36,961 bases of DNA, taken from the NCBI GenBank assembly GCA_964580435.1, contig CAZOKP010000018.1, positions 1 to 36,961 on the forward strand, given 5' to 3'. The stretch is from CAZKEW01 sp964580435. GTDB lineage: Bacteria > Acidobacteriota > Aminicenantia > Aminicenantales > UBA8522. The notes beneath the pieces were generated by a model, which saw nothing but the letters and a program-made list of their open reading frames with translations, did not search any database and was not told the origin of the DNA. Shown in pieces: positions 21,436 to 30,403 of this stretch (position 1 is the stretch's first letter; the number at the start of each line of letters is the position of its first letter). The translations under genes and the position numbers were made by a program.

Positions 21436-22560
21436 GTGGCGCTGATGAAAGAGCTGCGGGACAAGAAGATCACGCGTGCCCTCCTCCAGGAAATCGAGGC
21501 AAAGGTGCGCTCCGAGTCCCAGCCCGTGCGCATCATGGAAGTCTGCGGAACGCACACCATGACCGTTCATCGGTATGGTTTGAAAACCCTTCTGGAGGAA
21601 GCGGGAGTGGAAATGGTTTCAGGGCCCGGCTGTCCGGTGTGCATTACGCCGAATGAAATTCACGAGGCCTGCCTCGGCCTGCTCACGGAAAAGGAAAACA
21701 TCATCCTGGCCTCGTTTGGAGATATGACCCGGGTTCCAACCCGCAAAGGCTCCCTGCAGACGGCCGTTCCCGCCCCAAGATCACTGCTGAGGATCGTCTA
21801 TTCTCCGGGGGAATCGCTAGCCATGGCCAGGACTCACCCGGATAAAGAGGTCATTTTTTTTGGCGCGGGGTTCGAGACAACCATCCCTTCCATCGCCTTG
21901 ACAGTGAAAAAGGCTCAGGAAGAAAACCTCGAGAACTACTCTGTCCTGTCGGCCCTCTGGCTCATTCCGCCGGCTCTCCGAGCCATTCTCCAGGCCGGGG
22001 AAACGGTCGTCTCCGGATTCCTCTATCCCGGACATGTCAGCGCCATCATCGGAGTAAGGCCTTACCGGTTCATAGCCGATGAATTTGGTATCCCGGGAGC
22101 GGTGGCGGGATTCGAGCCCAACGATATTCTTCTCGGGATCTCCGCTATCCTGGACCAGGTCAAGAAAGGAAAGCCGGGCGTTTATCTTGAATACGGCCGC
22201 GCCGTCAGCCCTGAAGGCAACCCTTTGGCCAGGGCTGTCATGGAAGAAATGCTGGAGCCCAAAGATGCCTTTTGGAGAGGCCTTGGACGAATCCCTGAAA
22301 GCGGCCTCAAGTTGAGGAAGCCCTTTGCCGCCTATGACGCCCAAGCCAAGCACAAACTCAGGATCAATGAAGGAAGCGGAGACCTTCCGGGCTGCCGTTG
22401 CGGAGAAATCCTCCGCGGTCTCATCGCGCCCCCTCAGTGTCCTCTGTATCAGAAAAAATGCACCCCGGATTCTCCATTCGGCCCTTGCATGGTCTCCTTT
22501 GAAGGTGCCTGCTATATTTACTACAAATTCGGTCGGAATGGGGGAGCAAAATCTCATTGA
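21436..22560 (+). CDS. hypD: Hydrogenase maturation factor HypD
   Basis: HypD is the [4Fe-4S] scaffold on which the Fe(CN)2CO unit of [NiFe]-hydrogenase is built. The 374-residue protein shows EVCGTHT (C37), GPGCPVCITP (C66, C69), GFETTIP, and FEPNDIL. The C-terminal cysteine-rich cluster region contains GCRCGEILRG and later cysteines at QCPLY, KKCTPDSPFGPC and GACYIYY. The start is the GTG at 21436 or the ATG at 21445; an AGGAG element lies just upstream of both. The stop overlaps the hypE start. Confidence 0.95.
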   Translation: MALMKELRDKKITRALLQEIEAKVRSESQPVRIMEVCGTHTMTVHRYGLKTLLEEAGVEMVSGPGCPVCITPNEIHEACLGLLTEKENIILASFGDMTRVPTRKGSLQTAVPAPRSLLRIVYSPGESLAMARTHPDKEVIFFGAGFETTIPSIALTVKKAQEENLENYSVLSALWLIPPALRAILQAGETVVSGFLYPGHVSAIIGVRPYRFIADEFGIPGAVAGFEPNDILLGISAILDQVKKGKPGVYLEYGRAVSPEGNPLARAVMEEMLEPKDAFWRGLGRIPESGLKLRKPFAAYDAQAKHKLRINEGSGDLPGCRCGEILRGLIAPPQCPLYQKKCTPDSPFGPCMVSFEGACYIYYKFGRNGGAKSH

Positions 22561-23555
22561 GAAATGACCTGAAAAAAGTCAGCCTCGAGCTTGGAAGCGG
22601 CGGAAAACTGATGCGGGATTTCATCGCCGGCCGCATCGTTCCCGCTTTCCATAACCCCTTTCTCAAGGAGCTCTCAGACGCGAGCCACCTCCCAACCGGA
22701 GCGGCTTTCACAACAGACAGCTATGTTGTCGACCCGATTTTTTTCCCGGGCGGCGATATCGGGTCATTGGCCGTCAACGGCACCGTCAATGACCTCGTCG
22801 TCTCGGGCGCCAAACCGCGCTTCATCTCTCTCGCCCTTATCTTGGAGGAGGGCCTGCCTTGGGACGACCTGGAAAAAATATTGAGGTCAATAAAACGGGC
22901 CGCCAGACGCGCGGACGTCCTGGTCACAACAGGAGATACCAAGGTCGTCAGGCGCGGTCAGGCTGATAAGATTTATATCAACACTTCGGGCGTCGGGTTT
23001 GTCGTAGGAAAACCCCGCCTTAAATCGATCCGGCCGGGCGACCGAATCATCCTCAGCGGAACTCTCGGCGAGCACAGCCTCGCCGTCATGCTCGCCCGGA
23101 GTGAGTTCGGGCTCGAGGCCAACGTCCGCAGCGACTGCGCGCCCCTGAATTATCTTCTTCCCCTCTGGAAAAAGGGAACATTCTGGATGAGGGACATCAC
23201 CCGGGGCGGGCTGGCGACGATCCTCTCGGAGCTTGCGGAAAAGCTGCCTTATTCCGTGCTCATCGAAGAGGAAAAAATCCCGCTCTCCCGGGCCGTGAGG
23301 GGCGCCAGTGAGCTTTTGGGCATCGACCCTCTCTATCTCGCCTGCGAGGGAAGGGCCGTCCTTGTCGTCGCTCAAAAACAAGCGGACCTCATTCTTCGAA
23401 AAATCAGAGCCCATGCTCAGGGACGCCGCGCCGCAATCATCGGCCGGGTGAATGATCAGGTCGGGAAGCCCGGTGAACTTCTCCTTTCTACGGTCACGGG
23501 CGGGTTGAGGCTTCTCGAGCCCCTGACGTCTGAGCTTCTACCGCGAATCTGCTAA
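22557..23555 (+). CDS. hypE: Hydrogenase maturation protein HypE
   Basis: HypE dehydrates a carbamoyl group on its C-terminal cysteine to thiocyanate, the source of the cyanide ligands. The 332-residue protein has the AIR-synthase/ThiL-like fold: LGSGGKLMRDFI (12-23), DSYVVDP, NGTVNDLVVSGAKP and GDTKVVRRG. It ends in PRIC, the essential terminal motif. The start appears to be a TTG overlapping the hypD stop (TTGA). hypA, hypB, hypF and the hydrogenase itself are not in this window. Confidence 0.95.
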   Translation: MRNDLKKVSLELGSGGKLMRDFIAGRIVPAFHNPFLKELSDASHLPTGAAFTTDSYVVDPIFFPGGDIGSLAVNGTVNDLVVSGAKPRFISLALILEEGLPWDDLEKILRSIKRAARRADVLVTTGDTKVVRRGQADKIYINTSGVGFVVGKPRLKSIRPGDRIILSGTLGEHSLAVMLARSEFGLEANVRSDCAPLNYLLPLWKKGTFWMRDITRGGLATILSELAEKLPYSVLIEEEKIPLSRAVRGASELLGIDPLYLACEGRAVLVVAQKQADLILRKIRAHAQGRRAAIIGRVNDQVGKPGELLLSTVTGGLRLLEPLTSELLPRIC

Positions 23556-23590
23556 AGACACGGACGAAAACATCTTTTGATCAACAAGGA

Positions 23591-23619
23591 AAATGGGTGG
23601 CGCGACGTGCTCCCCATTT
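23591..23619. repeat. Dispersed palindromic repeat, copy 4 (29-base minimal form)
   Basis: AAATGGGT (23591-23598) followed by GGCGCGACG and closed by CCCCATTT (23612-23619) keeps only the ends of the family. The outermost bases pair, as in the other copies, though they differ in sequence. It lies between the converging hypE and UDP-glucose dehydrogenase genes and could also act as a weak bidirectional transcription stop, although no T-tract is present. Confidence 0.6.
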
Positions 23620-23642
23620 AGAATTACAGAAAAGACAGCGGC

Positions 23643-24947
23643 CTATTTCCGGCCGATGGAATAATATTCGAACCCGAGTTTTTTCACGGCTTCCGGGCTG
23701 AAAACATTCCGCCCGTCGACGATGATCGGGTTGGCCATGCCCTCTTTGATTCTCTTCAAGTCGAGCTTGGCGAACTCATCCCACTCCGTCAGGATAACCA
23801 TGGCATTGGCTCTCTCGGCCGCATCATACGGGGAGGCACAGTAGCGCAGACGATCCGGTTCCTCCGGATAGAGCTGCTTCATGTTCTCCGCAGCCTTGGG
23901 ATCGTAGAGCCGGAGGCGGGCGCCTTCTTGAAGCAGGTCACGGATAACCTTGATGCTTGGCGCCTCTCTGATGTCGTCCGTCTCCGGTTTAAAAGCCAGG
24001 CCAAGAATGGCGATCTGCTTGTCCTTGAGGATCCAGAGGGCTTGCTTGATTTTATCGACGAAAACTCTGACTCTCTCCGTGTTGATGCGGTCCGCTTCCT
24101 TGAGCAGGCTCATGTCCACACCCAACTCCTCACCGATCCTGGTCAAGGCCTTGATATCCTTGGGAAAGCAGGACCCTCCGTAGCCTATCCCCGCTTTCAG
24201 AAACCGGCCTCCTATGCGCGGGTCAAGGCCCATGCCTTCGGCCACCTGTTCGACGTTCGCATCGGTCTTCTCGCAGATATTCGAGATGAGGTTGACATAA
24301 GAAATCTTCATGGCCAGAAAGGAGTTCGAGGCGTGCTTGATCAGCTCAGCGGTATCGATATTCGTGACGAGGAGGCGATCCCGAAATTTCGCATAGATGC
24401 CGCAGAGAATATCCCGGGCCCTTTCCGTTTCGACACCGACGATGATCCGGTCCGGGTTGAGAAAATCGGAGACCGCCGAACCCTCCCTCAGGAATTCGGG
24501 GTTGGAAGCGACGTCGAATTCCTTGTCCGTCTTCTTGTACAGGCTGATGGTCCTCTTGATCCAGAACGACGTTTTCACCGGGACCGTGCTTTTCTCGACC
24601 ACCAGTTTATAACGATTGAGGTTCTCGGCGATCTGGCGCGAGACCTCCTCAATCTGGCTCATATCGGCGCTGCCGTCGTCATGCTGGGGCGTTCCCACGC
24701 AGACAAAGATGACCTCTGTCTCGGCGATGGTCTTGTCAAGGTCAGTGCTGAAAACGATGTTCCCCTTCTTGAGGTTTGACGCGATCAACTCATCCAGTCC
24801 GGGCTCGTAGATGGGCACGATCCCCTGGCTGACTTTGGAGATCTTGTCGCGGTCCTTATCGGTGCCGACGACCTTGTGCCCGAATTCCGCAAGGCCGGCC
24901 GCCGTCACCAGCCCAACGTATCCGGTTCCGATCACAGCGATCTTCAT
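23643..24947 (-). CDS. ugd: UDP-glucose 6-dehydrogenase
   Basis: This enzyme oxidises UDP-glucose to UDP-glucuronate in two NAD-dependent steps. The 434-residue protein has GTGYVG (7-12), CVGTPQHDDGSAD, VEKSTVPVKT, NPEFLREGSAV and the catalytic cysteine C260 in YGGSCFPKDI. It ends with the C-terminal NDP-sugar domain (ILGLAFKPETDDIREAPS). An AGAAGGAGG site lies just upstream of the ATG. It is the last gene of the sulfate-activation/nucleotide-sugar operon. Confidence 0.92.
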   Translation of the reverse strand: MKIAVIGTGYVGLVTAAGLAEFGHKVVGTDKDRDKISKVSQGIVPIYEPGLDELIASNLKKGNIVFSTDLDKTIAETEVIFVCVGTPQHDDGSADMSQIEEVSRQIAENLNRYKLVVEKSTVPVKTSFWIKRTISLYKKTDKEFDVASNPEFLREGSAVSDFLNPDRIIVGVETERARDILCGIYAKFRDRLLVTNIDTAELIKHASNSFLAMKISYVNLISNICEKTDANVEQVAEGMGLDPRIGGRFLKAGIGYGGSCFPKDIKALTRIGEELGVDMSLLKEADRINTERVRVFVDKIKQALWILKDKQIAILGLAFKPETDDIREAPSIKVIRDLLQEGARLRLYDPKAAENMKQLYPEEPDRLRYCASPYDAAERANAMVILTEWDEFAKLDLKRIKEGMANPIIVDGRNVFSPEAVKKLGFEYYSIGRK

Positions 24948-24961
24948 CTTGGCCTCCTTCT

Positions 24962-26281
24962 TTATGCTTTGATGACGTTCTTTTTTTTCTTTTTGACGGC
25001 GTTCCGCGTATCAACGACCAGAGGGGCGTTTCGAGCGATCCAATCATAATCATATTCCGAGTGGTCGGTGGCGATGATGACGGCATCGCTCCCCTTCAGT
25101 CTTTTCGCTGTCAAAGGAACGGAGTGCAGGTTGAGATGAGGATACTCCCTGTGCCCGGTTGAATGAGGGACATAGGGGTCGTTGTAGGCAACTCTGGCGC
25201 CCTTCTCCTGGAACAGAGTGATGATCTTGAGAGAAGGAGATTCCCGCTGGTCATCAATATCCTTCTTGTAAGCAATCCCGAGAACGAGAACTTTAGCGCG
25301 TCGAATGGATTTTCCCCTCCTGTTCAGAGCTTCAATGGACTTGTTGACGACATAATAAGGCATGCGGGTGTTGATCTCTCCGGCCAGCTCGATGAATTTT
25401 GTCTGGTAGTCCACTTCCTTGGCTTTCCAGGAGAAATAAAAGGGGTCGATAGGAATGCAGTGGCCCCCCAATCCGGGTCCGGGGTAAAAAGGCATATACC
25501 CGAAAGGCTTGGAAGAGGCCGCCTGGATGACTTCCCAAATGTCGATTCCCATCCGCTCAAAGATGACCTTCATTTCGTTAACCAGGGCGATATTCACTGA
25601 ACGGAAGATGTTCTCCAAAAGTTTCACCGATTCGGCCACGCGGGGCGACGAGACAGGCACCGTCCTGACCACGATCTGGCCGTAGAGCAAGCGGGCCAGG
25701 CGGAGGCTGTTTTTCGTCAAACCGCCGATGACCTTGGGGATCTTCTCTGTGGAGTAAATTTTGTCGCCCGGGTTCTCACGCTCGGGCGAGAAAGCGAGGA
25801 AAAAATCCCTCCCGGCCCGGAGCCCTTTGCGCTCGAGAATGGGAAGCATTTCCTCTTCGGTCGTGCCCGGATAGGTCGTGCTCTCAAGGACGACAAGCTG
25901 GCCTTTTCTCAAATATTTCGCAATTGTCTCAGCGGTGTTGAGGACATAGGAAAGGTCGGGATTCTTATGGGAATCCAAAGGCGTCGGCACGCAAATAATG
26001 ATAGCGTCCATACCGCGGAGCAAAGAAAATTTGGCCGTGGCCTTGAAGGCGCTCTTATCCAGGAAAGCCTTGAGCTCCCGGGTTGAAATATGCCGGATGT
26101 AGCTTTTTCCCCGGTTCAGCGAAGCGACTTTCCTCGCATCGATATCGAACCCCGTGACACGAAAACCGTTGTTGAGGAAAAGCTTGACCAAGGGGAGCCC
26201 CACGTAGCCCAGGCCGATGACGCCGACCCGCGCCTGTTTAGTCCTGATTTTGTTTTCCAGAGTGAAGAGTTCTCGGCTCAT
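24962..26281 (-). CDS. Nucleotide-sugar dehydrogenase (UDP-HexNAc 6-dehydrogenase, WecC/WbpA type)
   Basis: The 439-residue protein belongs to the same superfamily as the downstream Ugd but to the HexNAc branch. It has VIGLGYVGLPL (21-31), CVPTPLDSHKNPD, STTYPGTTEE, FSPERENPG, and GLGGHCIPIDP with catalytic C275. The GGHCIPIDP form is typical of UDP-GlcNAc/UDP-ManNAc dehydrogenases, whereas glucose dehydrogenases have GGSCFPKD. The likely product is a UDP-N-acetylhexosaminuronate. The gene sits one base after the epimerase stop and 14 bases before ugd. Confidence 0.85.
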   Translation of the reverse strand: MSRELFTLENKIRTKQARVGVIGLGYVGLPLVKLFLNNGFRVTGFDIDARKVASLNRGKSYIRHISTRELKAFLDKSAFKATAKFSLLRGMDAIIICVPTPLDSHKNPDLSYVLNTAETIAKYLRKGQLVVLESTTYPGTTEEEMLPILERKGLRAGRDFFLAFSPERENPGDKIYSTEKIPKVIGGLTKNSLRLARLLYGQIVVRTVPVSSPRVAESVKLLENIFRSVNIALVNEMKVIFERMGIDIWEVIQAASSKPFGYMPFYPGPGLGGHCIPIDPFYFSWKAKEVDYQTKFIELAGEINTRMPYYVVNKSIEALNRRGKSIRRAKVLVLGIAYKKDIDDQRESPSLKIITLFQEKGARVAYNDPYVPHSTGHREYPHLNLHSVPLTAKRLKGSDAVIIATDHSEYDYDWIARNAPLVVDTRNAVKKKKKNVIKA

Positions 26282-26282
26282 C

Positions 26283-27218
26283 CTATCTCCTTTTTTTGTA
26301 CCAGGCCACCGTCTTTTTCAATCCCTGTCTAAAACTCAATCCCGGCTCGAACCCAAGGACCGTTTTGGCGGCGCTGATATCGGCAAAAGAATGCTTGATG
26401 TCTCCCGGCCGAGGGTCGACATAGATCGGCTCGCAAGACGTCCCTATAAGCTTGCTGATCTCATTGACGAGGACATTGACGGTCGTTCTCTCCCCGCAGG
26501 CGATATTGAACACTCCGCCCGCGGCCTCGGGCGGAGCCTCGACGGCGCGCAGGTTAGCCTCGACGGCGTTGGCGACATAAGTAAAATCCCTGGACTGCTC
26601 GCCATCCCCGTAGATCTCGGGATTCTCCTCAGCGAGTATCTTCGTGATAAAGAGAGGGATAGCTGCCGCATACTGAGAAAAAGGGTCCTGCCTTGGACCG
26701 AAGATGTTGAAATAACGAAGAGAAACCGTCTCCAGCCCGTAGACGGCGCTGAAAACCTGACAATATTTCTCGCCCGCGCTTTTGCTCGCGGCATAAGGCG
26801 AAAGAGGCATTCCCTCGTTTCCTTCCTTCTGCGGAAGGTGAGAGTTATCTCCATAGACGGACGATGACGAGGCGAAGACGAACTTCCTGACTTTAGCCTC
26901 GCAGGAGGCCACCAGCAGGTTCAAGGTGCCCCGGACATTGATCTCGTGGGCCAAGAGGGGGTCTTCAATTGAGCGAGGCACCGACGGCAGGGCGGCCTGA
27001 TGCAAAACATAGTCTATTCCTTCCAGGGCCTGCCGGCATGTTTTGAGGTCCCGGATGTCTCCCTCGATAAGTTCAATGAGGTCTCGGAAAGGGGCGACGT
27101 TGGCCCTCTTGCCGGTGATAAAATTATCAAGAACCCTGACTTTCTCCCCCCGTCTCACCAGCTCCTCGACAATGTGAGAGCCGATGAACCCGGCACCCCC
27201 TGTCACTAGATAACCCAT
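26283..27218 (-). CDS. NAD-dependent NDP-sugar 4-epimerase (WbpP/GalE-like SDR)
   Basis: The 311-residue extended-SDR protein has TGGAGFIGSH (6-15), SSSVYG (118-123), the catalytic Y142-x3-K146 in YAASK, and RYFNIFGPRQDP. The last is characteristic of UDP-HexNAc/UDP-hexose 4-epimerases. It probably interconverts gluco and galacto forms of the UDP-sugars or uronates made by the two adjacent dehydrogenases. It lies 29 bases downstream of cysC and one base before the HexNAc dehydrogenase gene. Confidence 0.82.
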   Translation of the reverse strand: MGYLVTGGAGFIGSHIVEELVRRGEKVRVLDNFITGKRANVAPFRDLIELIEGDIRDLKTCRQALEGIDYVLHQAALPSVPRSIEDPLLAHEINVRGTLNLLVASCEAKVRKFVFASSSSVYGDNSHLPQKEGNEGMPLSPYAASKSAGEKYCQVFSAVYGLETVSLRYFNIFGPRQDPFSQYAAAIPLFITKILAEENPEIYGDGEQSRDFTYVANAVEANLRAVEAPPEAAGGVFNIACGERTTVNVLVNEISKLIGTSCEPIYVDPRPGDIKHSFADISAAKTVLGFEPGLSFRQGLKKTVAWYKKRR

Positions 27219-27247
27219 GTTCCTCTCCTTATCCGCCCTGGCACGGC

Positions 27248-27793
27248 CTAAAGATAGCCCAGTTCTCCTAACCGTTTAAGCACTTTTTGAACACTTTCCT
27301 CAAGGCTTTCTTGATCCGTCTGCAAAAGAATTTCGGGATTCAAAGGCTCCTCGTAGGGGTCGGAGACCCCAGTGAATTCCTTGATTTCCCCTTTCATGGC
27401 TTTTTGATACATCCCCTTGACATCTCTCTGGATGCAAACCTCCAGGCTGCACTTAGCATACACCTCGATGAAGTCGCCGATTTCGCGCCTGGATTCCGCC
27501 CTGATCTCTCGATATGGCGAGATGAATGAGGTCAGGACGGCGACACCGTTTCTCGTCAGGAGCTTGGCCACAAAAGTGACCCGGCGGATGTTCTCATCGC
27601 GGTCTTTGCGGGAAAAGCCCAGGTCCCTGGTGAGGCTCTGCCGGACGATGTCCCCGTCCAGCCTCTCAGCCCTCAAGCCCCGCTCCCGGAGAATCTCGGC
27701 CACGCGGTCAGCCACGGCCGATTTTCCCGAACACGGCAATCCGGTAAACCACAAAGTAAACCCCTTCTGGTCGCAACACTGCTTTTTCTCCAT
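27248..27793 (-). CDS. cysC: Adenylylsulfate (APS) kinase
   Basis: CysC phosphorylates APS to PAPS, the universal sulfuryl donor. From the ATG at 27793 (AAAAGGAG site upstream) the protein has 181 residues; the longer frame overlaps the upstream gene and is rejected. Motifs are the P-loop GLPCSGKS (18-25), ERLDGDIVRQSL, FISPYR, and the C-terminal YEEPLNPEI. The last residues, KVLKRLGELGYL, closely resemble the tail of the small RHH protein at the head of the operon. No APS or PAPS reductase is present, which favours sulfation rather than assimilation. Confidence 0.92.
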   Translation of the reverse strand: MEKKQCCDQKGFTLWFTGLPCSGKSAVADRVAEILRERGLRAERLDGDIVRQSLTRDLGFSRKDRDENIRRVTFVAKLLTRNGVAVLTSFISPYREIRAESRREIGDFIEVYAKCSLEVCIQRDVKGMYQKAMKGEIKEFTGVSDPYEEPLNPEILLQTDQESLEESVQKVLKRLGELGYL

Positions 27794-27809
27794 GAATGAA
27801 TGACTCCTT

Positions 27810-29183
27810 TTAAGCCGCAAGAACCTTGCCTTCCATGTCCTTGGGGACAGGGAGGCCAAAAAGATTAAGGATCGTCGGCGCGATATCGATAATGCTCGCA
27901 TCTTTTCGCTTTTTGGGTTTATGAGAAGGATCAAAGAGAATGTAGATTCCTTCCTGGGCATGGACCGCGTCGTCAGGGCCGGTGTCGTTCTCTGCCAGGA
28001 ATTTTCCCGGATGTCCCAGAGTCCCGGCCGAACGCCAGTAAAGGTCGTCAAAATAGATCATTAGGTCGGGATATTCACCCCGGGCCTCCTTAAAATATTC
28101 CTGGGGCTTGATGATCCGAGTCTGCCATTTTTCTCCCTGAGGACCCCTGATCTTGAGGATTCGTTCGGCCAGGAGGTCCCTTTCCTTTTCATAATCTTCC
28201 GGGTTGATGATCCCCTGGTCTTCCCTTCCCTCGACGTTGAGGAAAAGGCGGGCGTAGTAGCCGCCCCAGCCCCAGACTTTGGTCCTGGACCAATCGACGT
28301 CGACCTTCTCCACGCTCTCCGGCTTGGCCGGCCTGGACTTGACTACGAGATCGCCTTCTTCGATCAGCCACTCGTTGACGCAAAAAGCGCCTTTCATCCT
28401 TTTGGCGCCGTGATCGGAGACGACGAGCACGATGGTGTCCTTGCCGCAGGCATCGACGAGCTCCCCGAGCTTCTTGTCCAGGAACTTATAATAATCCAGG
28501 ATGACGTCCTCATAGGGATTCCCTTTGACGTAGAGGTGATGCTGCGGGTCCATGTATTTCCAGAATCCGTGCTGGACCCGGTCAACCCCGATCTCCACGA
28601 ACATGAACAGATTCCAGGGTTTGTGGCGGATGAGATGGTTCATGACCTCGAACCTTTTCTTCGTCATCCGGTAAATTCCCTCCAGGAGCTCCTCTTTTTC
28701 GTCCGTCCTGAACTCTATGTCAAAAATATAGGGGCCGAATTTTTCCTCGATCTCCTGCCGGAGGCTCTGGGGATAGGTGTATTCTTTTTCGTTGTCGGGC
28801 GTGATGAAACAGGAGATCAGATTGCCCGGGACCGGGTGCGGAGGATAGCTCGGCGGCACACTGACGAGACAGCTCTGGCCGCCAAAATCCCCGATGATAT
28901 CCCAGATGGCTCTTTCCTTGATCGATTGGGACGTGGCGATCCACATGTCCTTATAAGAATACCCCTTGCGGTGGCGAAAGCCGTAAAGCCCGAGCCTGCC
29001 GGCGTCCTTGCCTGTGCACATGACCATCCAGGCGGGGATGGTGATGGGCGGGTCAGAACTTCGCAGGTTTCCCCAGAGCCCGTTCTCCATGAGCTCCCGG
29101 AGCACGGGAAACTGCTCCCGCTTTTCAAAGACAATCTCGCCCGGAGCGCAATCCAGGCCGATGATCAATACTTTCTTATCCAT
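27810..29183 (-). CDS. Alkaline-phosphatase-superfamily phosphodiesterase
   Basis: The 457-residue soluble protein has a full set of binuclear-metal ligands: D11 in IIGLD, the nucleophile T48 in PPITIPAW, D201 and H205 in DRVQHGFW, D257 and H258 in SDHG, and a histidine in DDAVHAQEG. The Thr nucleophile points to a phosphodiesterase or phosphomutase-type enzyme, not a sulfatase, which would need a Cys or Ser formylglycine site. It sits between sat (35 bases) and cysC (16 bases). A role with adenylyl-sulfate-derived nucleotides, such as hydrolysing APS/PAPS by-products, or with a nucleotide-linked sugar is plausible but unproven. No signal peptide is visible. Confidence 0.8.
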   Translation of the reverse strand: MDKKVLIIGLDCAPGEIVFEKREQFPVLRELMENGLWGNLRSSDPPITIPAWMVMCTGKDAGRLGLYGFRHRKGYSYKDMWIATSQSIKERAIWDIIGDFGGQSCLVSVPPSYPPHPVPGNLISCFITPDNEKEYTYPQSLRQEIEEKFGPYIFDIEFRTDEKEELLEGIYRMTKKRFEVMNHLIRHKPWNLFMFVEIGVDRVQHGFWKYMDPQHHLYVKGNPYEDVILDYYKFLDKKLGELVDACGKDTIVLVVSDHGAKRMKGAFCVNEWLIEEGDLVVKSRPAKPESVEKVDVDWSRTKVWGWGGYYARLFLNVEGREDQGIINPEDYEKERDLLAERILKIRGPQGEKWQTRIIKPQEYFKEARGEYPDLMIYFDDLYWRSAGTLGHPGKFLAENDTGPDDAVHAQEGIYILFDPSHKPKKRKDASIIDIAPTILNLFGLPVPKDMEGKVLAA

Positions 29184-29218
29184 GCCGAGCCTCTTTCTGA
29201 TAGAAATTCATTCCCGGC

Positions 29219-30367
29219 TCATTCCACGAACGGATCTTTGAAGGCCATGATGACCCGGGCCACTTCAGGCCGGATGAGCTCTGCCGGGGGGATCTCGCCT
29301 TTCACCAGCATGTCCCGTATCTTCGTGCCGCTGAACTGAATCTGCTCGGAAGGAGGATGGGGGCAGATTTTCTCGTTCACCACAGACTGACATTTCTTAC
29401 AGTAATAGAAAGATTTAAAGAAGAGCGGGGCGATGCCCAGGTCCGGGAAGTCCTCAAAGATGTCCTGGGCAGCATAAGGGGAATAATAGTTCCCCACTCC
29501 GGCGTGGTCACGGCCGATGATGATGTGGGTGCAGCCGAAATTCTTACGAATGATGGCATGGAAGATTGCTTCCCGAGGCCCGGCATAGCGCATCTCCATC
29601 TGGAGGATCGCCATGACCGCCCTCTCCTTGAGGTAATAATTCCTGATGAGCTCCTCGTAAGACGCCAGGATCACCTCATCCTTGAAATCGCCCTTTTTCT
29701 TCCGTCCGATGACGGGGTTGACGAAAATGCCGTCGGTGAAGGTCAAGGCTGTTTTTTGGACATATTCGTGCCCGATATGAGGTGTATTCCTTGTCTGAAA
29801 CCCGACCACCGTCTTCCAGCCTTTTTCTTTGAACAGGATTCTCGTTTCTTTCGGGCTCAGCTTATACCGGTCAAACGGAGTCGGAGAGATCTCGAGGAGG
29901 TCGACTGGGCCGGCAAGCAGAACGTCTTTCATCCCCGCGACTTTTGCCACCCCGGGATGAGCCTTGTCCCTGGTCAGGAAGACGCTTTCGGCCAGATCTT
30001 CTTTGTCGTATTCATATTTTTCCTCGAGGCGCAGGATGGCAACCGGCCTCCCGCTCGCATCTATCAAAACCACTTCCTCCCCTTCCTTAAACTTCCGGGC
30101 ATCCTCACGGCGGGCGTCAAGAACAATGGGGATGGTCCAGGGCAGGTCATTGGAAAGCCGCATCTCGCGGAGAACATTGCGGAAGTCGGGCCTGCCCATA
30201 AACCCTTCCAACGGAGAAAAGACGCCCGTGGCAATGTTTTCTACGTCCGAGATCAATTCCTCATCGATCTTCAGGGCAGGAAGGCATTTCACCTTTTCGA
30301 GTGCTTCTTCCCTTCGCACTCCCTTGAGAACACGTTCAACCAGTTTTCCGCCGTGGGGTAGGATCAT
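29219..30367 (-). CDS. sat: Sulfate adenylyltransferase (ATP sulfurylase, single-chain)
   Basis: Sat makes APS from sulfate and ATP. The 382-residue protein has an N-terminal PUA-like region (GVFSPLEGFMG at 48-58), the active-site QTRNTPHIGH (191-200), GRDHAG (285-290) and a zinc site C323, C326, C335 and H337. The zinc site is typical of the bacterial/archaeal homo-oligomeric form. It has no C-terminal kinase domain; the kinase is the separate cysC gene. A GGAGG site lies seven bases before the ATG. Confidence 0.95.
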   Translation of the reverse strand: MILPHGGKLVERVLKGVRREEALEKVKCLPALKIDEELISDVENIATGVFSPLEGFMGRPDFRNVLREMRLSNDLPWTIPIVLDARREDARKFKEGEEVVLIDASGRPVAILRLEEKYEYDKEDLAESVFLTRDKAHPGVAKVAGMKDVLLAGPVDLLEISPTPFDRYKLSPKETRILFKEKGWKTVVGFQTRNTPHIGHEYVQKTALTFTDGIFVNPVIGRKKKGDFKDEVILASYEELIRNYYLKERAVMAILQMEMRYAGPREAIFHAIIRKNFGCTHIIIGRDHAGVGNYYSPYAAQDIFEDFPDLGIAPLFFKSFYYCKKCQSVVNEKICPHPPSEQIQFSGTKIRDMLVKGEIPPAELIRPEVARVIMAFKDPFVE

Positions 30368-30403
30368 TATTTCCTCCAGCCGTCCAAGCGTAGTTTTTCG
30401 CTA

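Noticed and set aside
27794..28051. 86-codon N-terminal extension of CysC
   Set aside because: It overlaps the conserved C-terminus of the phosphodiesterase; the ATG at 27793 has a good ribosome-binding site and yields a normal-length APS kinase.
27810..29183. Reading the alkaline-phosphatase-superfamily protein as a sulfatase because of its sulfate-gene neighbours
   Set aside because: The nucleophile position is threonine in PPITIPAW and there is no C/S-x-P-x-R formylglycine motif, so phosphodiesterase is the better call.
28410..30361. Long plus-strand frames opposite the phosphodiesterase and sat (309 and 334 codons)
   Set aside because: They are antisense to genes with intact catalytic motifs; no ribosome-binding sites or domains are visible.
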